From the NCBI RefSeq assembly GCF_017939745.1, contig NZ_JAGKQQ010000001.1:7951299-8015298 (forward strand): a DNA stretch of 64,000 nt, read 5' to 3'. This DNA comes from Gemmata palustris. Lineage in GTDB: Bacteria > Planctomycetota > Planctomycetia > Gemmatales > Gemmataceae. A program made the position numbers and the translations under genes. The notes beneath the pieces are model-generated. The model had not been told where the DNA came from, ran no database searches, and saw only the letters and a program-made list of their open reading frames with translations. This document shows, in pieces, positions 34,362 through 43,263 of this stretch; the first letter of the stretch is position 1, and each line of letters starts with the position of its first letter.

Positions 34362-35138
34362 ATGCTGAAGACGATTCTCGGGTTCGCGGCGCTCATCGCG
34401 CTGGCCACAGGTGCGAGCCTGCCGCTCGCGACCAGTGCGGACGATCCGCCCAAGCCGGAAGAATTGCCCGAGTACCCGTTGCTCGACAAGAAAAACACCG
34501 TCAAGGCCGTTTCGCCGGACGAAAAGACCATTGTCGCCGAGTTCGCACCGAACGGCGACAAGAAGAAAGTCGTGCGCGTGGGCATGATCTGCGAAGTGTG
34601 CCTGCGGGAAGGGGCGCTCGAACAGTTCCTCTGTAAGAAGGGGACGAAAGAGCACGAGGCGATCGTGCGCGTGGACCAGGACGCGGAACTGGTCCACCTC
34701 GCGATCCTCGCGGCCGGAGGGAAGGTCGGCACCGTCACGCAGTTCGTGAACCCCAACAGCGGGGAGCCCGAGTTCAAGCCCGCGACCGGGAGCAAGGTGA
34801 ACGTGTCCGTCCACTACAAGCACAAGGGCAAGCTCCACACCCACCCGGCGCAGGACTGGATCTGGGACATCAAAAAGAAGGCCCCGATTCAGCACAGTTG
34901 GGTGTTCGCCGGGAGCCAGTTCATTCAGAACCCGGACGACCCGAAGGCGAAGCCGTTCTACGGGGCCAACAGCGGGGACATCTTCAGCATCTCCAACTTC
35001 CCGTACTCGACGCTGGAAATGCCGGTGCAAATTAGCAAGGACGAGGCCCAACTCACTTACGAGGCCAAAACGGACAAGATCCCACCACTCGGCTCGAAGG
35101 TGTGGGTGATTCTCGAAGTGGTCGCCGAGAAGAAGTAG
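34362..35138 (+). CDS. Exported YdjY domain-containing protein
   Basis: 258 residues. GAGG sits upstream of the ATG at 34362. Signal peptide FAALIALATGASLPLATSA. The mature part contains CEVCLREGALEQFLCKKGT, then KEHEAIVRVDQDAELVHLAI, LAAGGKVGTVTQFV, HTHPAQDWIWDIKKK, HSWVFAGSQFIQ and FYGANSGDIFSISNFP, which is the planctomycete YdjY domain (conserved CxVCLREGALExFxCxxGTKEHE). Predicted periplasmic or exported; function unknown. The paired cysteines CEVC and a third in FLCKK could bind a metal or form a disulfide. It stands alone between two short intergenic gaps. Confidence 0.85.
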   Translation: MLKTILGFAALIALATGASLPLATSADDPPKPEELPEYPLLDKKNTVKAVSPDEKTIVAEFAPNGDKKKVVRVGMICEVCLREGALEQFLCKKGTKEHEAIVRVDQDAELVHLAILAAGGKVGTVTQFVNPNSGEPEFKPATGSKVNVSVHYKHKGKLHTHPAQDWIWDIKKKAPIQHSWVFAGSQFIQNPDDPKAKPFYGANSGDIFSISNFPYSTLEMPVQISKDEAQLTYEAKTDKIPPLGSKVWVILEVVAEKK

Positions 35139-35389
35139 TTGCACGGGTGTTTGGTGCGGTGCGTTTCCGCGCCCCGGGCGCGCGATTCGCGCAACACCAA
35201 ACACTGCCTTTCCACCAACGGCGCAACGGCCGGTCCGTTAGAACGTCGTTGCGGCGGCGGTTCCTGCTCGCTATTCTGGGCAGAATAAGGAATCGGCAAT
35301 CCGCGCCCGCGGACGTGTCGTCGTTCCTTTAGCCGTCATTCCGCCCGCGAACGACTCTCGCCGCGGGAACCCCAATCGTTGAGGGGCGC

Positions 35390-38050
35390 ATGTCCATCCC
35401 GATCTCGTGTGCCGGGTGCAAATCCGCATTTGAAGTGCCGGACACTTTGGCCGGCAAAACGATCCGCTGCACGTCGTGCAAAGCACAGATGGCCGTACCC
35501 GAAGCGCTCGAGCCGATCGAGGTTACGGGCGCCGCTGGAAAGAAACCCACTGCCCCCACCGCGAAGACCGCACCCCGGAAGCCGGTCGTCGGGGCCGTTG
35601 AGATCGACGAAGACGAGGACGATGACCGCCCCAAAGCCAAAGCGGGGAAGATCAGCGCCGGTGCCAAGAAGCCCGGTATTGTCGGCTCGACTCGGAAGCG
35701 GCGGGACGATGACGACGAAGATGACGAGGACGACAAGCCGGCTCGCAAGAAGAAGGGCCAGGGTGGTTCCGGCGCGATGATCGCGATCGTTGCGGCCGGC
35801 GTGGTCGGCCTGGCCGCGATCGCGGGCGCGGGGATCTGGCTGCTTTCCGGTGACAAGAAAACGGAAACGGCTGCGAAGGCCGACAACACGAACTCTTCCA
35901 CGCCGCCCGGGAGTCCGGGCAGCATGACGCCTCCCGGTGGCCTCCCCGGAGGCGGCCCCAGTGGGGGACCGCCGGGCGGCCCGGGTATGAGCCCCGGTGG
36001 TCCGATGAAGCCCCCGGGAATGATCCCTCTGGGTGGCGGTTCGAGCGCCGGCCCCTTACCCGGTGGTTCGAGTGCCGGTCCTCTTCCCGGTGGTCCCGGG
36101 TCGCTGATTCCGGGTGGCGGTTCGAGCGGTGGGCCTCCCCCACTCGTCCCGATCCAACCGAATGCTGGTTCGAGTGCCGGCCCGCTTCCCGGTGGTTCGA
36201 GTGCTGGCCCGCTTCCCGGCGGACCTGGGTCGCTGATTCCGGGTGGCGGTTCGAGCGCCGGTCCTCCCCCGGCGCTTCCCGGTGGCCCCGGGGCGTTTCC
36301 TCCGGGCGGTCCTCCCGGTGGCCCGGTACCACCCGGCGGTCCCGCGAAACCGGGTTCCCCGCCCTGGACCGGTGACGGGAACCGAAAGCAAAAAATCGAG
36401 GGCTTCTACACGGCCGCGTTCGACACGGAGAAGAACGAAGTCTTCACGATCGACGAGCGGACGGCGGATAAGACGAGCAAGGGCTGGCTGCGGCGGTACA
36501 CGTACCCCGATTTCAAGAAGATCGGGACGAATTACCGGCTCCCGCAACTCGCTTCGCGCGCCGTCATCGATGGCAAGGCGGGTCTCCTGTACGCTGCAAC
36601 GGTCACGAACCCACTCGCCTCGCAGAGCAAGTTGGCACAGTACGACAATGCTTCGGCCAGTGGCGACGTCGTCATTTACGATCTGAACGCGCTGCGCGAC
36701 GTGAAACCTACCGACGGGAAGGCGCCGGACGAAAAGACCGAACTGAAGCCCGTCGCGACGCTGACGATTCACCACATGATCCACGCGATCGAGTTGTCGG
36801 CGGACTGCAAGAACCTCTACGTCCTGACGACCAGCGGGGGCGGGGGCGGGACGCAGAAGAAAGTGTCCCACTTCGTGGTGTTCGATACCGCGACGCGCAA
36901 AGAAATTGACCGGAAACCGCTGCCCGAACTCGCGAAGGACATGGTGAAGGCCGGGGACGGCAAGAGCTTCCTGATTATCGGGGACTACGTGGCGAAGAGT
37001 AAGACCGCGAGCGTCCTGACGTTCGACACCGCGACGATGACCTCGTTGCCCTCGACCGCGTTCCAGGGGGCCGTGCTCGACGTGGCTCCGACGACGACCG
37101 GCGGCGCGATGGTGTCGGTGCTCCCGGTGAACCAACCGGCGACTCCCGCGGTCGGGGGGCCGGGCGGCGGATTCGGTGGCCCCCCAGGTATACCCGGAGG
37201 TGGGATCGCTCCTTTTCCGGGCGCAGGACCGGCCGGTCCTCCGGGCGGAGCGGGCGGCCCCCCGGGGTTTCCCGGGGGCGGAATTATGCCGCCCGGAGGT
37301 CCGGGCGGTCCTCCAGCGGGCGGACCGGGTGGACCCGGCCGACCGGGTGGGCAAGGGGGCAACGCGGCCTCTCAGATCCACTTCAAGATGTTCATGTTGA
37401 AGGGCAGCACCGAGATGGATCTCGGCGTCGGTAGTCGCTCCGCGAACGGCGGGTACGTCGAGTACGATCTCGAAAACAAGAGATTGTTCGTGTCGTCGTA
37501 CCGGGGCAGCGGACTGGACGTGTACGAGGTGACCGACGCGGACGCGGCCAACGGTCTAAAGCTGAAGTCGTCGATCCGCACGGCAAAGGGGGAGCCGCTC
37601 CAGGGGCACTTCTTTACCTCGCCAGACAGCAAGATGCTGTTGTTCCACAATGGCGTGGTCATCGATACGGATAATGTGGGTGGCGGAACTCCGGGCGCCT
37701 CGAACGGGGGTGGTGGGGTTCCCGGTTTCCCGGGCGGTGGCCCTCCCGGTTTGCCCGGTGGCATTCCCGGATTCCCGGGCGCTGGCCCCGGTGGCCCCCC
37801 CGGATTCCCCGGGGCCGTACCCCCGGGTGGGCTCTCTCCGATGCCGGGCGCGCCCGGTGGCGTTCCGGGCATGCCCCCGGGGGGAAGCCCGCCGCAAAAG
37901 CCCCCGGTAACCGCCCCAGGCATTCCGGGCGCTCCGGGCGCTCCGGGTGCAGTACCCTCAGCGCCGGGTGTCCCGATGCCAGTTTCACCGAAACCGCCGA
38001 TCCCTGGGACGACGCCACCCCCTTTGGGAGGGGGCGGAATCGATAAATAG
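35390..38050 (+). CDS. Zinc-ribbon, single-span, Gly/Pro-rich (collagen-like) protein with propeller-like domains
   Basis: 886 residues, with GAGGGG before the ATG at 35390. Residues 1-40 form an MJ0042-type zinc ribbon (ISCAGCKSAFEVPDTLAGK, then CTSCKAQM). Acidic/basic linkers (DEDEDDDRPKAKAGK, RKRRDDDDEDDEDDKPARKK) follow, then a membrane span at ~130-150 (AMIAIVAAGVVGLAAIAGAG). Residues ~170-325 are a Gly/Pro/Ser-rich low-complexity stretch with PGGP/GGSSAGP repeats. Next is a beta-rich domain (GFYTAAFDTEKNEVFTIDER...VSHFVVFDTATRKEIDRK) with WD-like blades. A second Gly/Pro block (GGPPGFPGGGIMPPGG) interrupts it, then GGYVEYDLENKRLFVSSYRG, and a third Gly/Pro block ends the protein. Topology suggests the zinc ribbon inside and the rest outside. 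Function unknown. A terminator follows. Confidence 0.8.
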   Translation: MSIPISCAGCKSAFEVPDTLAGKTIRCTSCKAQMAVPEALEPIEVTGAAGKKPTAPTAKTAPRKPVVGAVEIDEDEDDDRPKAKAGKISAGAKKPGIVGSTRKRRDDDDEDDEDDKPARKKKGQGGSGAMIAIVAAGVVGLAAIAGAGIWLLSGDKKTETAAKADNTNSSTPPGSPGSMTPPGGLPGGGPSGGPPGGPGMSPGGPMKPPGMIPLGGGSSAGPLPGGSSAGPLPGGPGSLIPGGGSSGGPPPLVPIQPNAGSSAGPLPGGSSAGPLPGGPGSLIPGGGSSAGPPPALPGGPGAFPPGGPPGGPVPPGGPAKPGSPPWTGDGNRKQKIEGFYTAAFDTEKNEVFTIDERTADKTSKGWLRRYTYPDFKKIGTNYRLPQLASRAVIDGKAGLLYAATVTNPLASQSKLAQYDNASASGDVVIYDLNALRDVKPTDGKAPDEKTELKPVATLTIHHMIHAIELSADCKNLYVLTTSGGGGGTQKKVSHFVVFDTATRKEIDRKPLPELAKDMVKAGDGKSFLIIGDYVAKSKTASVLTFDTATMTSLPSTAFQGAVLDVAPTTTGGAMVSVLPVNQPATPAVGGPGGGFGGPPGIPGGGIAPFPGAGPAGPPGGAGGPPGFPGGGIMPPGGPGGPPAGGPGGPGRPGGQGGNAASQIHFKMFMLKGSTEMDLGVGSRSANGGYVEYDLENKRLFVSSYRGSGLDVYEVTDADAANGLKLKSSIRTAKGEPLQGHFFTSPDSKMLLFHNGVVIDTDNVGGGTPGASNGGGGVPGFPGGGPPGLPGGIPGFPGAGPGGPPGFPGAVPPGGLSPMPGAPGGVPGMPPGGSPPQKPPVTAPGIPGAPGAPGAVPSAPGVPMPVSPKPPIPGTTPPPLGGGGIDK
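36038..36270 (+). repeat. Direct ~103-bp duplication in the Gly/Pro-rich coding region
   Basis: Segments 36038-36140 and 36167-36270 are near-identical and encode the same block (GGSSAGPLPGGPGSLIPGG). The difference is confined to scattered third-position changes and the spacer (VPIQPNA). It indicates expansion of the low-complexity region by tandem duplication. Confidence 0.8.
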
Positions 38051-38072
38051 CGTGCTCGAGTGCCCAAAACGA

Positions 38073-38105
38073 AACCGCCCCGCTCGAAAGCGGGGCGGTT
38101 CTTTT
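38073..38105. terminator. Strong terminator between convergent genes
   Basis: Perfect 12-bp stem (38073-38084 with 38089-38100), CGAA tetraloop and CTTTTT run on the plus strand; on the minus strand the hairpin follows the response regulator stop within 20 bases and could serve both genes. Confidence 0.9.
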
Positions 38106-38120
38106 TGTTACAGGTACTTG

Positions 38121-38831
38121 TTATTTCACTTCGGCTTTGTCTTCGTGGAACCGGTAGCCGATGCTCCGCACGGTTTCGATCAGGTCCGCAGAGCCGCCGG
38201 CCTTCGTGAGCTTCTGCCGCAGCGTTTTGATGTGAACGTCGATGGTCCGCTCGAGCACGATGGAGTTGTCGCCGATCGCCGCTTCCATCAGTTGTTTGCG
38301 GCTGAACGCGCGGCCCGGTTGCCGGACCAAACACTCCAGGAGCCGGAACTCGGTGGGCGTCAGGTCGAGCGCTTCATCGGCGAACGTGACGCGGTGCCGA
38401 ACGCGGTCGATCTTCACGCCGCTGTAGTCGGTCACGTCGCCCGGTTCGCCCTGCCCCTGGGCGCGGCGCAAGAGGGCCTTCACCTTGTGGAGCAAAATCT
38501 TGTTGGTGAACGGCTTGCCCACGTAGTCGTCGGCGCCGAGGGAGTACCCGACCACCTGGTCGGTTTCCTCGGTTTTGGCGGTAATCATGATGATGGGCAT
38601 GTCGCGGGTGCGCTCGCCGGCGCGGAGCTCGCGGCACACGTCCAGCCCGTTCATCCCCGGGAGGTTCAGATCGAGCAGCACCACGTCGGGCAGCGTGGTC
38701 TGGGCCTTGCGCAGCCCCTCCAGCCCGTCGCCCGATACCGTGACCTCGAACCCTTCCTTGTTGAAGTACCAGGTGAGCGACTGGGTGAGTCCGCGCTCGT
38801 CTTCGATAATCAGAATCCGCGGTTGCGCCAT
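38121..38831 (-). CDS. OmpR/PhoB-family response regulator
   Basis: 236 residues from the ATG at 38831. Receiver domain residues 1-120: acidic pocket E10-D11, phosphoacceptor D54 in VLLDLNLPGMNG, T84 in MITAKTE and K106 in DDYVGKPFTN. The C-terminal winged helix (~140-236) shows LTPTEFRLLECLVRQPGRAF then SRKQLM, ERTIDVHIKTLRQKL and VRSIGYRF, the OmpR/PhoB DNA-binding pattern. It should act as a phosphorylation-controlled transcription factor. No histidine kinase gene is next to it, so the partner is elsewhere. A frame extends upstream to 38915 but lacks the family N-terminus. It ends at the shared terminator with the zinc-ribbon/collagen-like gene. Confidence 0.93.
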   Translation of the reverse strand: MAQPRILIIEDERGLTQSLTWYFNKEGFEVTVSGDGLEGLRKAQTTLPDVVLLDLNLPGMNGLDVCRELRAGERTRDMPIIMITAKTEETDQVVGYSLGADDYVGKPFTNKILLHKVKALLRRAQGQGEPGDVTDYSGVKIDRVRHRVTFADEALDLTPTEFRLLECLVRQPGRAFSRKQLMEAAIGDNSIVLERTIDVHIKTLRQKLTKAGGSADLIETVRSIGYRFHEDKAEVK

Positions 38832-39077
38832 CGGGGTTCCCTCGTGCGTGGCGGACGGCCCGCCCTGGAGCGTGGGGGCTGTTCCGGGACGCGGGAAGGC
38901 AGGGGTCGCGATCACGATGTTGGTTCCGTGGGTGCGTAAAGCGGGTCCGACATCTACCGCTAGTTTACCCGGAAAACGGACGTTGGGTGCGGAGGAGTTG
39001 TAGTTACGGACCGTGAAGAATGAGTAAAGGAAGGGTGAAGTGCTGCTGAGAACTGTCTATTCGTATGACAGGAACTG

Positions 39078-39106
39078 AAAAGCCCGCCCGGACCGTCCGG
39101 GCGGGC
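39078..39106 (-). terminator. Terminator of the second pseudopilin gene
   Basis: 11-bp stem (39082-39092 with 39096-39106, GCCCGCCCGGA and complement) and a 3-base loop. The minus strand continues TTTTCAG, 30 bases past the stop. Confidence 0.85.
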
Positions 39107-39136
39107 GCGATCGGTCGCGGAAACCCGTGCGACCGG

Positions 39137-40159
39137 TCAGTCGTTGGCGCTCACCTCGCCGCCGTTGCGTGTCACCAAAGCGAGTAGCGCGGTCGCGGGG
39201 GCACTGTCGCGCACCATGCGGACGCTCCCGTCGGCCATGCACACGTTCGCGCCGCCGGTGTGGAAACTGTAGAAGAGGAAGCCCCACTCGTTCGAGCTGT
39301 TGATCTTCATCGCCAGCCCCGTGTTCGGGCCGGCGGCCGAGTTACCGTTGTTGCACCACTCGAGCCGCTGGCCGATTTCGTAAGGGTTGTCGTTCGTCGC
39401 CCACGCGCCGCCGCGGGCGCGCGCACAAGACGCGGCGTTCTTGTCCGTTTGTGCCTTGGCGACGAGTTTGCCCGAGCGGTACACGTCCTCGCGCCCGGCG
39501 CACTCGGCGAACAGGACGGTGTTCGAGGTGCCGTCGCCGATCGTCGTGATCCGCGTGGTGCCCTCCACGATGTCACGCAGCACGCCGCGCCCGTCGCTCG
39601 CGGTTAGCCCGAGTTCGGAGTACAGGGCGGCGCTGGCCCCCTCGACGGCGAAGTAGTCCGTCGTCGAGCCGATTTTGCTCTGAACGGCGGCGGATTCGAG
39701 CTTGTTCTGGAGGCGCGGTTGGTTCGGCGTGGCCGGGCAGTTGAACACCTTGAAGAACGTCTGGGCCGTGGTGCCGTTGGGAATGGTAACACCAACGTTC
39801 GGGGCGGCCTCCCCCGTGGTGCGCCACCAGTTCTCGTTCAGGTTGTAGTACGCGCCGGACACAGCGTTCGCCTGTTCGAGGTGCGGGAGCAGGTCGGGTG
39901 CCCAGCTCCGTTGCGGGAGCGTCGTCCGCTTCGACGCGGGGAAATAGCCGTAGGCGCTCTCGTAACTGTGCGCGGACAGGCCGATTTGCTTGAGGTTGTT
40001 CTGGCAGCTCATGCGAGCGGCGGCTTCGCGCACTTTCTGGACGGCGGGGAGCAAAAGCCCAATGAGGATCGCAATGATCGCGATCACGACTAGCAACTCG
40101 ATCAGCGTGAATCCGCGGCGGGCACGCGGTACCGGGTGCGGCAAATAGCAGCGGGGCAT
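39137..40159 (-). CDS. DUF1559 pseudopilin-like protein
   Basis: 340 residues from the ATG at 40159 with AAAGGA upstream. The leader of about 16 residues ([15 protein letters not shown]) precedes the prepilin cleavage site [14 protein letters not shown], then [18 protein letters not shown] and [15 protein letters not shown]. The C-terminal block [20 protein letters not shown] is the DUF1559 signature. The middle has [20 protein letters not shown]-like variable segments and [15 protein letters not shown]. Predicted inner-membrane pseudopilin with a large exported domain, function unknown. It is a separate single gene with its own terminator. It shares the first ~60 residues closely with the copy at 1624 and diverges afterwards, which is usual for this expanded family. 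Confidence 0.92.
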   Translation of the reverse strand: MPRCYLPHPVPRARRGFTLIELLVVIAIIAILIGLLLPAVQKVREAAARMSCQNNLKQIGLSAHSYESAYGYFPASKRTTLPQRSWAPDLLPHLEQANAVSGAYYNLNENWWRTTGEAAPNVGVTIPNGTTAQTFFKVFNCPATPNQPRLQNKLESAAVQSKIGSTTDYFAVEGASAALYSELGLTASDGRGVLRDIVEGTTRITTIGDGTSNTVLFAECAGREDVYRSGKLVAKAQTDKNAASCARARGGAWATNDNPYEIGQRLEWCNNGNSAAGPNTGLAMKINSSNEWGFLFYSFHTGGANVCMADGSVRMVRDSAPATALLALVTRNGGEVSAND

Positions 40160-40379
40160 GGCGAGAATCGGTCCTTTCTGGATTGGAGGCTTGGCAGTTC
40201 TAACCTTAGCAACCCCGGTGCCGCACCGAAACCGACCGTTTTTCGGGGATTCCGGTCGTGCGGCGTAGAGCGGTGAGCGCAGAATGGCCACTGGTGGACA
40301 TGGCGTGCCCGCGCCGGTGTTCGGTTGAATTGCGATTCGGGCGGGGTAAGATGAACGGATACACAGGATGGAGACCGCG

Positions 40380-41165
40380 ATGGTTCAGCGGAAGTACCTC
40401 TTTCCCGGCGTGATCGAGTTGAATCTCCAGGCGGGCCAGTCGTTCGGGGTGAACCTCTACCTCATCGACGGCGGCACCGAATGGGCGCTCATCGACGTCG
40501 GGCTGGACGATACGCTCGGCGAGGTGATCGAGCTGATCCGCAAGCTCGATTTCCCGCTCTCGAAGTGCAAGATGCTCATCGCCACGCACGCGGACGCGGA
40601 CCACGTGCAGGCGCTCGCCGCGGCGCGCGACCGGCTGAAGGCGAAGACCGGCGCGCACCCGCGCGCCGCGGTCGCGCTCGAGGCCGGCGACACCGTGCAG
40701 ACGTTCGCGCGGATCACGGCGCAGAACATCGACATGCCGATGCCGCCGTGCAAGATCGACGTGAAGTTGACCGAGGGCGACGAGATCAAGGTCGGTAAAC
40801 TGAAACTGAAGGTCTGGCACACGCCCGGGCACACGCCCGGGCAGCTCAGTTTCAGGCTCGGGAACCTGCTGTTCAGTGGGGACAATATCTACAAGGACGG
40901 CTGCGTGGGCGCGATCGACGCCCACCACGGCTCGCACTTACCGAGCTTCATTTCGTCGCTCGCGCGCATCCGCGACGATGACGCGGAGTTCCTCCTTCCC
41001 AGTCACGGCCCGGTATTTCGCAAAGACCCCGCGATTCTCCAAAATGCCATCGACCGGCTGACGAAGTATCAGCACATGGCCGACTTCGGCACCTGCACCG
41101 TTTCGTGGCCGCTCGAGGAAGAGTGGAAGCGGGACATCCTCGCGGGGAAGATGCCGGAGCTGTGA
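40380..41165 (+). CDS. MBL-fold metallo-hydrolase with altered metal motif
   Basis: 261 residues from the ATG at 40380 (GGAG six bases upstream; a start four codons earlier is also open). Metallo-beta-lactamase fold: [20 protein letters not shown], then ATHADADHV at ~68-76 instead of the usual THxHx[15 protein letters not shown] (H151), [12 protein letters not shown] (D168) and LLPSHGPVF (H209). The second histidine of the metal site is replaced by aspartate (D72), so the site is H70/D72/D74/H75 plus H151, D168 and H209. Members of this superfamily with such substitutions exist, and the substrate cannot be predicted. It starts a rightward run with the DUF2807 and GTPase genes, 27 bases before the next ATG. 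Confidence 0.88.
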   Translation: MVQRKYLFPGVIELNLQAGQSFGVNLYLIDGGTEWALIDVGLDDTLGEVIELIRKLDFPLSKCKMLIATHADADHVQALAAARDRLKAKTGAHPRAAVALEAGDTVQTFARITAQNIDMPMPPCKIDVKLTEGDEIKVGKLKLKVWHTPGHTPGQLSFRLGNLLFSGDNIYKDGCVGAIDAHHGSHLPSFISSLARIRDDDAEFLLPSHGPVFRKDPAILQNAIDRLTKYQHMADFGTCTVSWPLEEEWKRDILAGKMPEL

Positions 41166-41192
41166 GCCGTCGGCTTCATTTCCGGGGGCGTC

Positions 41193-41921
41193 ATGATTCG
41201 CTGGGCGATCAAACACTCGTTGTACGTGGCCGCGCTGGGGTTCGGTGGGATGGTCGCCTGGGCGGTCTCCCGCCCCACTGTCGAGGGCTCCGGTAACTCG
41301 GTCACCGAAGAGCGCTCGATCGGTCCCGTATCCGAGGTCACGCTCTCGGGCGTCGGCGACGTGGTCATCAAACAGGGCGACGTGGCCTCGCTGCGGGTCA
41401 CCGCGGACGACAACATTTTGCCGCTGCTCGTGTCCGAGTCGAACGGTAACAAGCTCCGCCTCTCGACGCGCTCCTCTTCGATGCGCCCCAAGACGAAGAT
41501 CGCGTATGTGGTTACGGTCCCGCAACTGGATGCGCTCACTGTTTCCGGTGCGGGGAACGTGACGGTCGAGAAACTGACCGGCGACGACCTGAAGGTGAAG
41601 CTCTCCGGGGCCGGTACCGCGACGCTCCGCGAAGTGACTTACAAGGAACTCGCGCTCGATCTGAGTGGCGCCGGGAAAGCGACCGCGACCGGCACCGCGA
41701 CGCGGACCACGTTCAAACTCTCCGGGGCGGGCAAGATCGACGCCACAGGGTTGCAGGCCGTGTCCGCCGACGTGCGCGTCTCCGGTGCGGGACACGCCAA
41801 TGTGTGGGCGGCACGCGAACTGAAGGCCAACGTTTCGGGCGCGGGTGGAGTCAAGTACAAGGGCACCCCGCAGCTCGAACAGAAGGTGAGCGGGGCCGGG
41901 AGCGTCCGCCCCCTGGAATAA
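41193..41921 (+). CDS. DUF2807 (head GIN domain) exported protein
   Basis: 242 residues. The N-terminus has one hydrophobic span (SLYVAALGFGGMVAWAVS) that can act as signal or anchor. The mature part is a right-handed beta-helix-like repeat typical of DUF2807/GIN: VTLSGVGDVVIKQGDVASLR, VTADDNILPLLVSESNG, LTVSGAGNVTVEKL, VKLSGAGTATLREVTYKELA, FKLSGAGKIDATGLQA and VSGAGHANVWAARELKA, repeating LSGAG/VSGAG about every 20 residues. Homologues are exported putative adhesins or scaffolds with no proven role. It begins 27 bases after the MBL gene, suggesting co-transcription, and a perfect hairpin follows it. Confidence 0.88.
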   Translation: MIRWAIKHSLYVAALGFGGMVAWAVSRPTVEGSGNSVTEERSIGPVSEVTLSGVGDVVIKQGDVASLRVTADDNILPLLVSESNGNKLRLSTRSSSMRPKTKIAYVVTVPQLDALTVSGAGNVTVEKLTGDDLKVKLSGAGTATLREVTYKELALDLSGAGKATATGTATRTTFKLSGAGKIDATGLQAVSADVRVSGAGHANVWAARELKANVSGAGGVKYKGTPQLEQKVSGAGSVRPLE

Positions 41922-41942
41922 CGGGCACTGCGGGCACTTCAA

Positions 41943-41970
41943 CGAACAGGGGGCAACTGCCCCCTGTTCG
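41943..41970 (+). terminator. Hairpin terminator after the DUF2807 gene
   Basis: Perfect 13-bp stem (41943-41955 with 41958-41970, CGAACAGGGGGCA and complement) with a 2-base loop, followed by CGTTTTCG. The next gene starts 60 bases later. Confidence 0.75.
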
Positions 41971-42029
41971 CGTTTTCGTACTCTATCACGAGGGGCACGC
42001 GCCGCGCTCGCCAACACGTGAGGTTCGCC

Positions 42030-43070
42030 ATGAAGATGGGCTTGGTCGGGTTCGCGGGGACCGGCAAGAGCACGGTATTCGAGTGGCTGACCGGCGAGAA
42101 ACCGGACCCGTCGAAGGTGCAGCAGGGGCAGACGGCGATGGCCGACGTCCCCGACGAGCGGCTCGCCAAAATCGCGTCGGTTCTCAAACCGAAGAAGACC
42201 ACCTATACGAAGGTCGCGGTGCTCGACACGCCGGGCCTGATGATCGGCGAGCAGAAGGACAACGCGCGCCGGCTCGGGGTCATCCGCGAAGCGAACGGCA
42301 TAGTCATCGTGCTCGACGGGTTCTCGCGCACTGATTTCGCGGACCAGCTCAAAAAGTTCCGCGAGGAACTGCTGTTCGCGGACCTCGAAGTGGTGTCGAA
42401 CCGCGTGCCGAAGGTCGTGGCGGGATTGAAGAAGGCCAAGCCCGCAAAGGAACGCGAAGCGGACGAGGCCGAACTCGCCCTCCTCCAGCGGGTCGTCGCC
42501 GCGTTCGAGGCCGGAACGCCCGCGTCGGCGATCGGGCTCACCGCGGACGAAGACAAGGCGCTGCGCAGTTTCCAGTTGCTCACACTCAAGCCCGAAATCG
42601 CGTTCGTGAACCGCGGCGACAGCGGGTTCAACGATCCGCTGCCCGCGGACCTGTTGGCACTCGAACCGCACACGGTGCAAGCCCCGGTGAAGTTGGAGAA
42701 CGAGCTCCTCGCGCTCGGCGACGAGGACCGGGCGACGTTCATGGCCGACTTAGGTGTAACGGAATTTCGCCGCGGTACGACCATTCGCGTGATGTTCTAC
42801 GGCGTGGGTCGCGAGGCGTTCTTCACGGTGGGCGAGGACGAGTGCCGCACGTGGTCGATCCCGAAGGGGTGCGAAGCGGTGGAAGCCGCGGGGTGCATTC
42901 ACAAAGACCTGAGTGAGAAATTCGTTCGCGTGAACGTGATCGGGTACGACGACTTCGTCGCGTGCCACTACTCGGAAAAAGAAGCCAAGACGAAGGGCCT
43001 GAACCGCACCGAGGGCAAGACCTACGTCGTGAAGGACGCCGATATCCTGCACATCCTTGCGAGTAGCTGA
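42030..43070 (+). CDS. YchF/Obg-like GTPase family protein (divergent)
   Basis: 346 residues from the ATG at 42030 (a GTG at 42018 is open too). Walker A is GFAGTGKSTVFEWL at residues 7-20; the G3 motif DTPGL follows VAVLDTPGLMIGE; and the C-terminal part includes FFTVGEDECRTWSIPKGCEA, then KFVRVNVIGYDDFVACHYSE and LNRTEGKTYVVKDADILHI, which is the TGS-like tail of YchF (conserved FFTxG..EvraWti..G..A..AAG.IH.D). The usual YchF G4 NKxE motif is replaced by a NRGDSG-like stretch, so nucleotide preference may differ; some YchF proteins are known to prefer ATP. Cytoplasmic; probably a ribosome-associated or stress-related NTPase by analogy. Confidence 0.82.
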   Translation: MKMGLVGFAGTGKSTVFEWLTGEKPDPSKVQQGQTAMADVPDERLAKIASVLKPKKTTYTKVAVLDTPGLMIGEQKDNARRLGVIREANGIVIVLDGFSRTDFADQLKKFREELLFADLEVVSNRVPKVVAGLKKAKPAKEREADEAELALLQRVVAAFEAGTPASAIGLTADEDKALRSFQLLTLKPEIAFVNRGDSGFNDPLPADLLALEPHTVQAPVKLENELLALGDEDRATFMADLGVTEFRRGTTIRVMFYGVGREAFFTVGEDECRTWSIPKGCEAVEAAGCIHKDLSEKFVRVNVIGYDDFVACHYSEKEAKTKGLNRTEGKTYVVKDADILHILASS

Positions 43071-43226
43071 GTTGGGTGTCGGGCCGGGGATCGCGGCTCA
43101 ATCGCTGTAAATTCCCGTACCCCTACCGCGAAGCGCGCTGGTCTTCTCCCGCAAGAGAAGAGGGTTAAAAACTCGATGCGGCTCGTGGTTGGAATTGGTT
43201 GAAGGAAGTGCCCGAACCAGTCATTC

Positions 43227-43254
43227 GGCGCCCCGCCTTTGTGGGCGGGGCGCC
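43227..43254. terminator. Hairpin between convergent genes
   Basis: Perfect 11-bp stem (43227-43237 with 43244-43254, GGCGCCCCGCC and complement), no T run. It sits 10 bases after the TPR gene stop on the minus strand and likely ends that transcript. Confidence 0.55.
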
Positions 43255-43263
43255 AGCGATCAA

